DNA of 28,822 nucleotides, taken from the NCBI GenBank assembly GCA_029554925.1, contig JAKPUV010001188.1, positions 1-28,822 on the forward strand. The letters are read 5' to 3'. The notes beneath the pieces are model-generated. The model saw only the letters and a program-made list of their open reading frames with translations. It ran no database searches and was not told where the DNA came from. Below, piece after piece: positions 7,234 through 15,198 of this stretch. The position numbers and the translations under genes were made by a program. The DNA comes from Candidatus Hydrogenedentota bacterium (lineage in GTDB: Bacteria > Hydrogenedentota > Hydrogenedentia > Hydrogenedentales > CAITNO01). Positions within the stretch are counted from its first letter, which is position 1. Each line of letters starts with the position of its first letter.

Positions 7234-10200
7234 TTACCGGGCCGAACGGGTTGCGTCATTTTCGGCGGGCGGCGGCGGGACGGGCGCCTTCCGGAGTTCC
7301 GCGGGGGGCATGCCGCGGGCGAGCAGGGGCGGCATGGCGTGGGGCTCCGTCAGTGTGAAGAGGAGGGACCCGTCGGCGCTGAACAGGGTCCGGTGGGGGC
7401 CGTCGCGGCGGTTCGTCAGGTTCTGCGCGGCGGGCTGAAGGGTCAGAATCTCCCGCCCGTCTTCGGCGCCCCACAGTTTGAAGAAGCCGTCGCGGCCGGC
7501 GGTGGCCAGACGCGCGCCGTCGGGGCTGAAGGCCGCGCTGCGGATCTCCTCGGTGTGCGCGGCGGCCCGGTGGGCCCGCGTCCCCTCGGGGAAGCGCCAC
7601 ACCACCAACTCGCCGTCCTTGCCGCCCGTGGCCACGAGGTCCTCGCGGGGATTGAAGGTGACGCAGGACACGATGGCGTTGTGTCCGCCCAGCCAGACGG
7701 GCTCGGCCTCGGGGCGCGCCGTGTCCCACACGAAGGCGCCGCAGTTCCATCCCTCGTCGGCGCGCAGCTGCGCGCCCAGGGCGAGCCATTTGCCCGAGGG
7801 CGAAAAGGCCAGGCCGGCGGTGTATTCGGTCTTGACGGACAGGACGGCCCCGGTTTTCCAGGTGGCGGTCTCCAGGATCGAAATCTGAAGCCCCCCCTCC
7901 TCTTGGGCGGCGGACGCCACCAGGGCGCACACGGCGAGGCGGCCGCCGTCGGCGGCGCAGGCGGCCTCCACCGCGCCCGCCTGCTCCCACACCAGCGCCC
8001 CGCCGGACAGGGCGTACACGGCGGCGCGGTTGCCCTGGCGCAGGGCGACGAGGCTGTCATCTGCGCCGCAGAAGGTCATCCAGTCCACGGCCGACGACAG
8101 GGGGATCTCCGCCTCGGGCGCGGCCGCGTCCAGGCGCCATACCACGAGGCGCAGGTCGGGGCCGGGCGCGCCGCCGCCGGGCCGCTTGCGCAGCACCGAG
8201 GCCACCCGCCCCGCGCCCCGGTCGAAGGCCAGGGCCTCGGCCTCGCATCCCGGGGTTTCCAGCGTGGCGCGGCGGCGCAGGGTCGCCCCGTCCCACACGG
8301 CCACCGCGTCCGGCAGCGCCCCCGCCACCAGCCCGGTGCCGGGATGGAAGGCCGCCGTGCGCGGGGCGGAGTAGAGCAGCTCCTCGGTCAGATCCCACAG
8401 GAGCGCGCCGCCGTCGAAGGAGCCGGTGGCCAGGGTCTTCCCGTCGGGGCTGAAGGCCGCCGCCAGCAGGGACCGGTCATGGCCTTTGAAGGTGTGCAGT
8501 CGCTGGGCGGTTGCCGCGTCCCACAGGTGGGCGGCGCGGTCGAAGCCCGCCGTGACCAGCCGCCGCCCGTCGGGGGCCCAGGCCACGGCGCGGATGCTGT
8601 CCAGATGCGCCTTGGACACCCGCGTCTCGGCGGCGGCCGCCGTGTTCCAGAGGATCAGGTCGCCCACGGCGTCGCCCGCCGCGAGCCAGGCCCCGTCGGG
8701 GCTGAAGGCGACGCAGTCGGGGAGGGAGAAGGCGCCGGACAGGGTGGCCAGGGGCCGCCATCCGTCCACGGCGCGGACCTCGCAGGCCGTGTCGGAGGCG
8801 AGGCAGACCATCGCGCCGTCGGGGCTGAAGGCCGAGGCCCGCGCCGACGCCACGTCGCCCAGGCTGAAAGTCCCGGCGAGTTCGCCGCCGGGCATCCGCA
8901 GCGCCTCGACGACGCGCGGCCCCCCGCCCGCGGCGGAGCAGAGCAGCAGGTCGCCCCGGGGCGACAACTGCATGTGGAACCCCATCTGGGAGGGGGCCGG
9001 GCGCTCGAAGACGGTCTTTCCCGTGTCCACGTTCCAGACGCGCAGCACCTTGTCCGTGTTGAGCGCGGCCACCGTGGTCCCGTCGGCGGAGAGGCTGACG
9101 TAATACCGGCTGCGGGCCGCCCCGGACTCGTTGAACTCAAAGACCTTTTCGCTCTTCGCCCAGTCCCACACGAAAACCGATTTCTGCGAGGCGACGGCGA
9201 AGCGGTTCCCCGCCGCGTCCGCGGACCCCGACACGCCGAAGCCCGCCTTGTCGAGCGGCGCGCCGAGGGCCGCGCCGGCGGCGGCGTCGTTCAGCGTGAG
9301 GGTGCCGTTGGGCCGCAGGGTGGCGAGGCGCGCGCCGTCGGCGGACCACGCCAGGAAGATGCCGCCCGTGTTCAGCGCGAGGCGCGCCCCCGCGGCCTGG
9401 CGCATGAGGAAGCCCCACTCCCAGTCGCGGAACGCCGCCGGGGCGCTCTCGAGCAGGCCGCGCCCCTGGCCCACGCGCGTCTCGTCGAAGGCGCGCCGCG
9501 CCAGCGCGATGCTGGCGAAGTACAGCTCGCGCTCCGCCCGGGACCGCTCGGTGTCGGCGGCGCTCCGGGCGGCCTCCGCCTCGTCGCGCGCCCGCTGCGC
9601 CCGGGACCGCTCCTCCTCGGCCGCGCGCTGCTGGGCCAGCGCGAAGTCGCGCTCGGACCGCACCCGGACATAGGAGTAGACGCCCAGGGAAAGCAGCAGC
9701 ACGGCGGCGGCCGCCGCGGTGGCGAGCACGGTGCGGTAGCGGCGGACGAAGCGCCGCGCCAGCTCGTGGAAGGCGTAGGTGTACGCGCTGACCAGCCCGC
9801 CCGAAAGGTACTGCTCGATCTCTTCCGCCAGCTCGCGGGCCGTGGCGTAGCGCTCCTCCGGGGCGCGGGCCATGGCCCGCGCGCACACCGCGGCCAGCTC
9901 CCTCGGCGCGTTCTTCTCCAGCTGCCCCACGGGTTTCGGGGGGAAGGCCGCCACCCGCTCCAGGAACCCGCGCAGCGACAGCCCGTGGTACGGCGGACGG
10001 CCCGTGAGGATCGCGTACAGCACCGCCCCCAGCCCGTACACGTCCGACCGCTCGTCTATGGCCTCCAGCGCGCCCGCGGCCTGCTCCGGAGACATGTACA
10101 TCGGCGAGCCGATGGTCTGGCCGTAGGCCGTCTGCATGGTCTCGCCCGTCTCCACCTCCCGCATCGTCCGGGCCGCCGCGCGGAGGTCCCCCGCGTTCAG

Positions 10201-11205
10201 GTCGCCCGCGTCCTTCGCCTTCGCGATGCCCCAGTCGATCACCACCGTCTCGCCGAACTCGCCCACCAGCACGTTCAGCGGCTTGAGGTCCCGGTGGATC
10301 ACCCCCCGGCTGTGCGCGTAGGCCACCGCGTGGCACAGGTCCAGGAAATGCGGCAGCAGCCGCAGGCGGTCCTCCAGCCGGGGCCGCGCCTCGATCTCCG
10401 CCTCCAGCGACTTCCCCCGCACGAAGCGCATGGTGTAATACAGCGACCCGTCGTCCCGGTAGCCCATCTCGTACACCGGGATGATGGACGGGTGCTCGAG
10501 CTGGCCCGTGATCCGCGCCTCCTGCACGAAGCGCGCCGCCATGCCCGGCGCCGTCGGCCCGCCGGAAACCCCCGCCATCTGGCCGCTCAGCTCGGGAAGC
10601 AGCTGTTTGAACGCCACGTCGCGGCCCAGATGCGTGTCGTGGACCAGCACGATGCGGCCCATGCCGCCCTTCGCGAAGGTGCGCAGCTCCTTGTAGCGCC
10701 CGGGGTGCTCCTCCACCGCCGGCACAACCCGCGGCGGGCCGCCCGAACCGTCGGAAACCCGCGTGGGGGCGGCGGGCCGCCCGGCGGGGACGGCAAAGGT
10801 GCCCGCGCCCGCCACGGTTTCAAAGACCGACGCCCCGTCGGACACCGTGGAGGAGGAGGACGACGCGGCGGCCCCCCCGGAGGCCCCCTCCGCGGCGGGC
10901 GGGTCCGCCACCGTGTCGGGGAGGGGGTGGGCTCTTGCGGTCACCTGGGCGGGCACGGCGCGCCAGAGGGACGAGATCGCCGCGGCCACCTTGCCGCCGT
11001 GCGCCTCGAGGGCCTGCGCCGCCTTCTCGACCAGTTCCCCGCGTTCTTCCTCGGAAATCAGGCCCCGCTCCCGCAGGCACTCCCCCAGATCCCTCCCCTG
11101 CTGCTGGCTCTCATAGGTGAAACGCGCCATCTCCTGCGCGGAAATCTTGCCCTCATGGACGGCAATCAGCCCGAGCAGCAGGTTTTGGTTCCGGTTTGCC
11201 GCCAA
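7234..11205 (-). CDS. Transmembrane Ser/Thr protein kinase with WD40 propeller
   Basis: This is a 1323-residue receptor-like kinase. An N-terminal helical module (residues 5-70, ending EAHGG) resembles the one preceding many planctomycete kinases. A Ser/Ala/Pro linker follows, then the Hanks-type domain (about 171-468): G-loop FAKGGMGRI, Lys200, HRDLKPLN (304-311), DWG (324-326) in place of DFG, and YMSPEQ. A single membrane segment (492-512) follows, then a Glu/Arg/Ala coiled coil (about 515-560), a FRDWEW motif, and roughly ten WD40-like repeats (SPDG...LWD) to the end. The catalytic residues are intact. The kinase domain should be cytoplasmic and the propeller external, as a sensor or binding platform. 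The start is TTG with GGGAG upstream; no nearby ATG fits better. Confidence 0.9.
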   Translation of the reverse strand: MAANRNQNLLLGLIAVHEGKISAQEMARFTYESQQQGRDLGECLRERGLISEEERGELVEKAAQALEAHGGKVAAAISSLWRAVPAQVTARAHPLPDTVADPPAAEGASGGAAASSSSSTVSDGASVFETVAGAGTFAVPAGRPAAPTRVSDGSGGPPRVVPAVEEHPGRYKELRTFAKGGMGRIVLVHDTHLGRDVAFKQLLPELSGQMAGVSGGPTAPGMAARFVQEARITGQLEHPSIIPVYEMGYRDDGSLYYTMRFVRGKSLEAEIEARPRLEDRLRLLPHFLDLCHAVAYAHSRGVIHRDLKPLNVLVGEFGETVVIDWGIAKAKDAGDLNAGDLRAAARTMREVETGETMQTAYGQTIGSPMYMSPEQAAGALEAIDERSDVYGLGAVLYAILTGRPPYHGLSLRGFLERVAAFPPKPVGQLEKNAPRELAAVCARAMARAPEERYATARELAEEIEQYLSGGLVSAYTYAFHELARRFVRRYRTVLATAAAAAVLLLSLGVYSYVRVRSERDFALAQQRAAEEERSRAQRARDEAEAARSAADTERSRAERELYFASIALARRAFDETRVGQGRGLLESAPAAFRDWEWGFLMRQAAGARLALNTGGIFLAWSADGARLATLRPNGTLTLNDAAAGAALGAPLDKAGFGVSGSADAAGNRFAVASQKSVFVWDWAKSEKVFEFNESGAARSRYYVSLSADGTTVAALNTDKVLRVWNVDTGKTVFERPAPSQMGFHMQLSPRGDLLLCSAAGGGPRVVEALRMPGGELAGTFSLGDVASARASAFSPDGAMVCLASDTACEVRAVDGWRPLATLSGAFSLPDCVAFSPDGAWLAAGDAVGDLILWNTAAAAETRVSKAHLDSIRAVAWAPDGRRLVTAGFDRAAHLWDAATAQRLHTFKGHDRSLLAAAFSPDGKTLATGSFDGGALLWDLTEELLYSAPRTAAFHPGTGLVAGALPDAVAVWDGATLRRRATLETPGCEAEALAFDRGAGRVASVLRKRPGGGAPGPDLRLVVWRLDAAAPEAEIPLSSAVDWMTFCGADDSLVALRQGNRAAVYALSGGALVWEQAGAVEAACAADGGRLAVCALVASAAQEEGGLQISILETATWKTGAVLSVKTEYTAGLAFSPSGKWLALGAQLRADEGWNCGAFVWDTARPEAEPVWLGGHNAIVSCVTFNPREDLVATGGKDGELVVWRFPEGTRAHRAAAHTEEIRSAAFSPDGARLATAGRDGFFKLWGAEDGREILTLQPAAQNLTNRRDGPHRTLFSADGSLLFTLTEPHAMPPLLARGMPPAELRKAPVPPPPAENDATRSAR

Positions 11206-11216
11206 TCGATAGCTCC

Positions 11217-11245
11217 CACCTTGTGCAGATCACCTTGGCACAGAT
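11217..11245. repeat. Tandem direct repeat in the kinase leader
   Basis: CACCTTGTGCAGAT (11217-11230) is followed at once by CACCTTGGCACAGAT (11231-11245), near-identical 14- and 15-base units. They sit between the kinase -10 box, which the second unit touches, and the TTG start. A pair of protein-binding sites is possible; TGTGC and GCACA also form a small inverted repeat across the units. Confidence 0.5.
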
Positions 11246-11273
11246 TGTCGCCGCACCCGCCCCGCAATGTCAA
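11244..11273 (-). promoter_or_regulatory. Probable kinase gene promoter
   Basis: On the minus strand a consensus TTGACA (11273-11268) and GACAAT (11249-11244) are 18 bases apart. The predicted start of transcription leaves a leader of about 30 bases before the TTG codon. It was assigned by eye. Confidence 0.5.
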
Positions 11274-11330
11274 GAACGGCACCGCGCCGGGTCCGGGGAG
11301 GCGGGGGCAGGAGGGCGCGCCGGCCCCCGG

Positions 11331-11360
11331 TTGCGCGGAAGTTCCGCCGTTTGCTATACT
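11331..11360 (+). promoter_or_regulatory. Probable promoter of the rpsB operon
   Basis: TTGCGC (11331-11336) and TATACT (11355-11360) are separated by 18 bases, with TGC directly before the -10 hexamer (extended -10). It would give a leader of about 115 bases to rpsB, long enough for autoregulatory structure. Confidence 0.6.
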
Positions 11361-11390
11361 TCCGGCGCTTTTTGATTCCACAGGAGCGGA

Positions 11391-11410
11391 CCTCCGGCGC
11401 GCGCCGGAGG
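11391..11410 (+). promoter_or_regulatory. Palindromic hairpin in the rpsB leader
   Basis: CCTCCGGCGC is followed directly by its exact reverse complement GCGCCGGAGG, a 20-base perfect palindrome about 25 bases downstream of the predicted transcription start. Its CCTCC could instead pair with the rpsB GGAGG at 11473-11477. A second small stem (TCCGG / CCGGA, 11423-11439) lies between them. No T-tract follows, so it is not a terminator. Confidence 0.5.
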
Positions 11411-11483
11411 GGAAATCGGGTGTCCGGTGCGTTGCCGGATGCATCCCAGCCGCTCCGAGGCGCAACCCGATTGGAGGCGTATC

Positions 11484-12341
11484 ATGCCTGTCGTCACCCC
11501 CCGAGAACTGCTGGAAGCGGGCGTCCACTTCGGCCACCAGACCCGCCGCTGGCACCCCAAGATGGCCCCGTTCATCTACGGCCAGCGCAACGGCATCTAC
11601 ATCATCAACCTGCAGCACACGCTGCGCCAGCTGTACCAGGCCTACGGCCTCGTGCGCGACGTCGTGGCCCAGGGCGGCCATGTGCTCATGGTCGGCACGA
11701 AGCGCCAGGCCCAGGAGCCGGTGAAGCGCGAGGCGGAGCGCTGCGGCATGTTCTACGTGAACAGCCGCTGGCTCGGCGGCACGCTGACGAACTACCGCAC
11801 CGTGCGCCAGAGCATCTCGCGCCTGATCTCGCTGCAGGACCTGGACACGGACGCCGAGGCGGAGCGCAAGCACACGAAGAAGGAGCTGGTGCTCCTGCGC
11901 AAGGACCGCGTGAAGCTGGAGCGCAACCTGCTCGGCATCCAGAACATGCCCGGCCTGCCCAGCGTCATGTTCGTCATCGACGCCAAGCACGAGGACATCG
12001 CCGTGAAGGAGGCCCGCCGCCTGGGCATCCCCTGCATCGGCATCGTGGACACGAACTGCGACCCCGAGGTCGTGGACGTGCCGATCCCCGGCAACGACGA
12101 CGCCATCCGCGCCGTCGGCCTGTATTGCCGGATCATCGCCGACGCGGCGATCGAGGGCCGGATGCGCGCCGAGAAGGTGCGCGCCGAGCGCGAGGCCGAC
12201 CGCATGATCGCGGGCGAGGGCTCCGACGAGGAGGACGACAACGCGCCGGTGACGGGCGACAAGGTGGACGAGAACTACGACCGGGTCTATGACGAGGAGC
12301 CGGCGGGCGAGGGCGACGGCGCGGCCCCGGCGGCCGAGTAA
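11484..12341 (+). CDS. rpsB: Small ribosomal subunit protein S2
   Basis: This 285-residue S2 protein of the 30S subunit begins MPVVTPRELLEAGVHFGHQTRRWHP-type, with the hallmark GVHFGH and RWHPKM. Further family blocks are IYIINLQHT, VGTKRQAQEPVKREAERCG, NSRWLGGTLTN, MPGLPSVMFVIDAKHE and GIPCIGIVDTNCDPE. The last 40 or so residues are an acidic Glu/Asp/Gly tail beyond the folded domain, seen in some lineages. The start at 11484 is preceded by GGAGG; the frame stays open to 11427 but the extension is not S2-like. It heads the conserved rpsB-tsf-pyrH-frr cluster. Confidence 0.98.
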   Translation: MPVVTPRELLEAGVHFGHQTRRWHPKMAPFIYGQRNGIYIINLQHTLRQLYQAYGLVRDVVAQGGHVLMVGTKRQAQEPVKREAERCGMFYVNSRWLGGTLTNYRTVRQSISRLISLQDLDTDAEAERKHTKKELVLLRKDRVKLERNLLGIQNMPGLPSVMFVIDAKHEDIAVKEARRLGIPCIGIVDTNCDPEVVDVPIPGNDDAIRAVGLYCRIIADAAIEGRMRAEKVRAEREADRMIAGEGSDEEDDNAPVTGDKVDENYDRVYDEEPAGEGDGAAPAAE

Positions 12342-12376
12342 AACCGCAGACAACCACAGGTTTGAAGGAAACCAGC

Positions 12377-13042
12377 ATGAATATCAGCGCATCACAGGTG
12401 AAAGAGCTCCGGGACGCCACGGGCGCCGGGATGATGGACTGCAAGCGGGCCCTGGGCGAGGCCAACGGCGACTTCGACGCGGCGGTGAAGTGGCTGCGGG
12501 AGAAGGGCATGGCGAAGGCCGCCAAGCGGGCGGACAAGGTCGCCTCCGAGGGCACCGTGGCCTCCTACATCCACATGGGCGGCAAGATCGGCGTCATGGT
12601 GGAGATCAACTGCGAGACCGACTTCGTGGCCCGCGGCGACGATTTCCGCAGCCTCGTGAACGACATCTGCCTGCAGATCTGCGCGGCCAACCCGCGCTGG
12701 GTCGCGGTTGACGAGGTCCCCAAGTCCGAGTATGATGCCGAGATGGAGCTGTACGTCAAGCAGGCCATGCAGACGGGCAAGCCCGAGAACATCTGCCGGA
12801 AGATCGCCGAAGGCAAGATGAGCAAGTGGCACGGCGAGGTCTGCCTGCTGGAGCAGCCGTTCGTGAAGGACGACAAGAAGACGATCAAGGACCTGATCGC
12901 GGAGCTCACGGGCAAGTGCGGCGAGAAGATCAACGTCCGCCGCTTCGTCCGCTTCGAGCTGGGCGAGGGCCTCGAGAAGCGCCAGAACGACCTGGCCGCC
13001 GAGGTCGCCGCCGAGATGGAGAAGTTCGACAGCAAGGGGTAA
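12377..13042 (+). CDS. tsf: Translation elongation factor Ts
   Basis: EF-Ts is the guanine-nucleotide exchange factor for EF-Tu in the cytoplasm. The 221-residue protein has the N-terminal UBA-like domain with [16 protein letters not shown] (about residues 11-26) and the core signature [10 protein letters not shown], followed by the dimerisation domain with [15 protein letters not shown]. It is shorter than the E. coli protein (283 residues) and closer to the compact EF-Ts of several other phyla. The start at 12377 has GAAGGA eight bases upstream; the frame opens five codons earlier but without a ribosome-binding site. It lies 35 bases after rpsB. Confidence 0.97.
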   Translation: MNISASQVKELRDATGAGMMDCKRALGEANGDFDAAVKWLREKGMAKAAKRADKVASEGTVASYIHMGGKIGVMVEINCETDFVARGDDFRSLVNDICLQICAANPRWVAVDEVPKSEYDAEMELYVKQAMQTGKPENICRKIAEGKMSKWHGEVCLLEQPFVKDDKKTIKDLIAELTGKCGEKINVRRFVRFELGEGLEKRQNDLAAEVAAEMEKFDSKG

Positions 13043-13046
13043 GCCG

Positions 13047-13766
13047 TTGGCCGAGCCGGTCTACAAGCGCGTCCTGCTCAAAATGAGCGGGGAGGCCCTG
13101 CAGGGGTCCGCCCCCGGCGGGGTGGACTTCGGCGTCGTCGGCGGCTACGCCGACGAGCTGGCCGCCGCCGCCGCCGAGGGCGTCCAGATCGGCCTCGTCG
13201 TGGGCGGCGGAAACATCTTCCGCGGCGCGTCGGGGCTGGCGGGCGCGCCCGACCGGCCCACGGGCGACTACATGGGCATGCTCGCCACGGTGATCAACGC
13301 GCTGGCGCTCCAGGCGGCCATCGAGGCGCGCGGCGTGCCCACGCGGGTCCTCAGCGCCATCGAAATGCCCCCCGTCGCCGAGCGCTACATCCGCCGCCGC
13401 GCCACCCGCCACCTCGACAAGGGGCGGGTGGTCATCTTCGCGGCGGGCACCGGCAACCCCTTCTTCACCACGGACACGGCCGCCGCCCTGCGCGCCAGCG
13501 AGACCGGGGCCGAGGTCCTGCTGAAGGCCACCAAGGTGGACGGCGTCTACGACGCCGACCCCAAGAAGCACCCCGGCGCGAAACGGTTCGACCAGCTCTC
13601 CTACACGGAGGCGCTGGCCCGCGACCTGCGCGTCATGGACGCCACGGCGATTTCCCTCTGCCGCGAGAACGGGATGCCCGTCATCGTCTTCGACATGACG
13701 CGCCCGGGCAACATCGGCAGGGTCTTGCACGGTGAACCCATTGGCACCCTGGTAAAGGGAGGATGA
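13047..13766 (+). CDS. pyrH: Uridylate kinase
   Basis: UMP kinase phosphorylates UMP to UDP in pyrimidine nucleotide synthesis; in bacteria it is a hexameric amino-acid-kinase-fold enzyme. This 239-residue protein shows KMSGEALQG near the N-terminus, [28 protein letters not shown] and the [15 protein letters not shown] block, all typical. The start is TTG at 13047, four bases after the tsf stop. The AAGGGG site lies within the end of tsf, so translation is probably coupled. Its stop overlaps the frr start. Confidence 0.97.
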   Translation: MAEPVYKRVLLKMSGEALQGSAPGGVDFGVVGGYADELAAAAAEGVQIGLVVGGGNIFRGASGLAGAPDRPTGDYMGMLATVINALALQAAIEARGVPTRVLSAIEMPPVAERYIRRRATRHLDKGRVVIFAAGTGNPFFTTDTAAALRASETGAEVLLKATKVDGVYDADPKKHPGAKRFDQLSYTEALARDLRVMDATAISLCRENGMPVIVFDMTRPGNIGRVLHGEPIGTLVKGG

Positions 13767-14332
13767 GCGACATGCCGCACAAAGTGACCATGGAAGACGC
13801 CCGCAGGAAGATGGACAGCAGCGTGGAGGCCTACAAGGCCGAGCTCGCGGGGCTGCGCACCGGCCGCGCGAACGCGGGCATGCTGGACACCGTCGAGGTC
13901 GAGGTTTACGGCTCCAAGATGAAGATCAACCAGCTTGGAAACGTGACGGTCCCCGACCCCCACATCATCGCCGTGGACCTCTGGGACAAGTCCCAGATCA
14001 ACACGGTGGAGAAGGCGCTGCGCGCCTCGCAGCTCAACATCAACCCGTCGAACGACGGGCGGCTGATCCGGATCCCCGTGCCCCCCCTCACGGAGGACCG
14101 GCGCCGCGACCTGGTGAAGTTCGCCGCCAAGCTCGCCGAGGAGGCCCGCGTGGCCGTGCGCAACATCCGCCGCCACGCCGTCGAGGCCATCAAGCAGCAC
14201 CAGAAGGACGGCGAAATCCCCGAGGACGACGCCCGCCGCCTCACCGACGAGATCCAGAAGCTGACCGACAGGCACATCGAGGCCATTGACGCCGTCTTCA
14301 AGACCAAAGAAGCCGACATCATGGAGGTGTGA
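13763..14332 (+). CDS. frr: Ribosome recycling factor
   Basis: RRF splits post-termination ribosomes together with EF-G. The 189-residue protein has the expected two-domain pattern: [16 protein letters not shown] in the first helix, then the beta-domain with [17 protein letters not shown] and [26 protein letters not shown], then long C-terminal helices. The ATG overlaps the pyrH stop in an ATGA arrangement with GGGAGG just upstream, indicating translational coupling. It is followed by an intrinsic terminator and appears to end the rpsB transcription unit. Confidence 0.97.
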   Translation: MSDMPHKVTMEDARRKMDSSVEAYKAELAGLRTGRANAGMLDTVEVEVYGSKMKINQLGNVTVPDPHIIAVDLWDKSQINTVEKALRASQLNINPSNDGRLIRIPVPPLTEDRRRDLVKFAAKLAEEARVAVRNIRRHAVEAIKQHQKDGEIPEDDARRLTDEIQKLTDRHIEAIDAVFKTKEADIMEV

Positions 14333-14372
14333 CCGGTGGGAACGCGCACCGAGAAGGCTTGACGCAACCAGC

Positions 14373-14421
14373 ACCGCCGCGGGCGGGACGCGGACGCCGC
14401 GCCCCCTCCGCGGCGGTTTTT
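14373..14421 (+). terminator. Intrinsic terminator after frr
   Basis: ACCGCCGCGG (14373-14382) pairs with CCGCGGCGGT (14408-14417) in a ten-base-pair stem, and the end of the stem runs into TTTTT. The GC-rich loop is 25 bases and can fold further. It sits 40 bases after the frr stop and just before uppS, so it should end or attenuate the rpsB-frr transcript. Confidence 0.75.
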
Positions 14422-14445
14422 CATGAAAGGGCCCCAGGAGAAGCG

Positions 14446-15198
14446 ATGCAGCAGGGCACGGAAAAACGCCCCCCCCTCGACCCCCGGCTGGACCCCGGCC
14501 GGATGCCGCGCCACATCGCCGTCATCATGGACGGCAACGGGCGCTGGGCCGAGCGCCGGGGCCTGTCCCGCGCCGAGGGCCACGAGGCGGGGGCGCGCGG
14601 CGTGCGCGCCGCCATCGAGACCTGCCGCGGGCTCGGCGTGCGCGCCCTCACGCTCTACGCCTTCTCCACGGAGAACTGGCGCCGCTCCAAGCTGGAGGTG
14701 GACGCCCTCTTCCGCCTCATGAGCAAGTACATCCGGAAAGAGCTCGACGCCATCCACCGCAACAACATCCGGGTGCGCTTTCTCGGCGAGATGGACCGCC
14801 TCCCCGCCCGCGCGCAGGCCGACCTGCGCCACTGCCTGGAGACCACGGCGGGCAACACGGCCATGGACTGCTGCGTCGCCCTGAACTACGGCGGCCGCAC
14901 CGAGATCGCCCGCGCCGCCCGCGCCCTCTGCGCCGACGCGCTGGCCGGGCGTGTCCGCCCGGAGGACGTGGACGAGGACGCCGTGGCCGCGCGGCTTTAC
15001 GCGCCCGACCTCGCCGAGGTGGACCTGCTCATCCGCACGAGCGGCGAAATGCGCGTCAGCAACTTCCTCCTCTGGCAGATTTCCTACGCCGAGATCGTGG
15101 TCACGCCGACCCTCTGGCCGGACTTCGACCAGCAGGCCCTGTGCGACGCGGTCTTCGAGTACCAGTCGCGCAGCCGGCGCTTCGGGGGGCGGCCATGA
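14446..15198 (+). CDS. uppS: Isoprenyl (undecaprenyl) diphosphate synthase
   Basis: This cis-prenyltransferase adds isopentenyl units to farnesyl diphosphate to make the C55 lipid carrier for peptidoglycan and other envelope polymers. The 250-residue protein has the catalytic HIAVIMDGNGRWA (Asp29, then NGRW), TLYAFSTENWRR, and the C-terminal DLLIRTSGEMRVSNFLLWQ signature with PTLWPDF. The frame is open upstream to 14329 but that part covers the terminator; the ATG at 14446 has AGGAG five bases upstream. Its stop overlaps the cdsA start. No clear promoter was found between the terminator and the gene, so read-through or a weak site must supply it. Confidence 0.96.
   Translation: MQQGTEKRPPLDPRLDPGRMPRHIAVIMDGNGRWAERRGLSRAEGHEAGARGVRAAIETCRGLGVRALTLYAFSTENWRRSKLEVDALFRLMSKYIRKELDAIHRNNIRVRFLGEMDRLPARAQADLRHCLETTAGNTAMDCCVALNYGGRTEIARAARALCADALAGRVRPEDVDEDAVAARLYAPDLAEVDLLIRTSGEMRVSNFLLWQISYAEIVVTPTLWPDFDQQALCDAVFEYQSRSRRFGGRP

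Larger units (their letters stand above)
11206..11483. other. Divergent regulatory region between the kinase gene and rpsB
   Basis: These 278 bases carry one promoter-like site in each direction, a tandem direct repeat in the kinase leader, and a structured rpsB leader, each listed separately. No open frame with a credible ribosome-binding site lies here. An in-frame upstream extension of rpsB from 11427 was rejected as leader. Confidence 0.7.

Noticed and set aside
11427..11483. Upstream extension of rpsB by 19 codons
   Set aside because: The added residues do not match S2, there is no ribosome-binding site before 11427, and GGAGG sits correctly before the ATG at 11484.
7228..11724. A very long open plus-strand frame antisense to the kinase gene
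   Set aside because: It mirrors the kinase codons, has a low-complexity Gly/Arg/Ala/His composition with no domain, and exists because stops are rare antisense to GC-rich codons. The minus-strand product has complete kinase and WD40 motifs.
14359..14364. TTGACG as a -35 box for uppS
   Set aside because: At 17-18 bases downstream the sequence is GC-only with no -10-like hexamer, and the site is within the stem of the terminator region.
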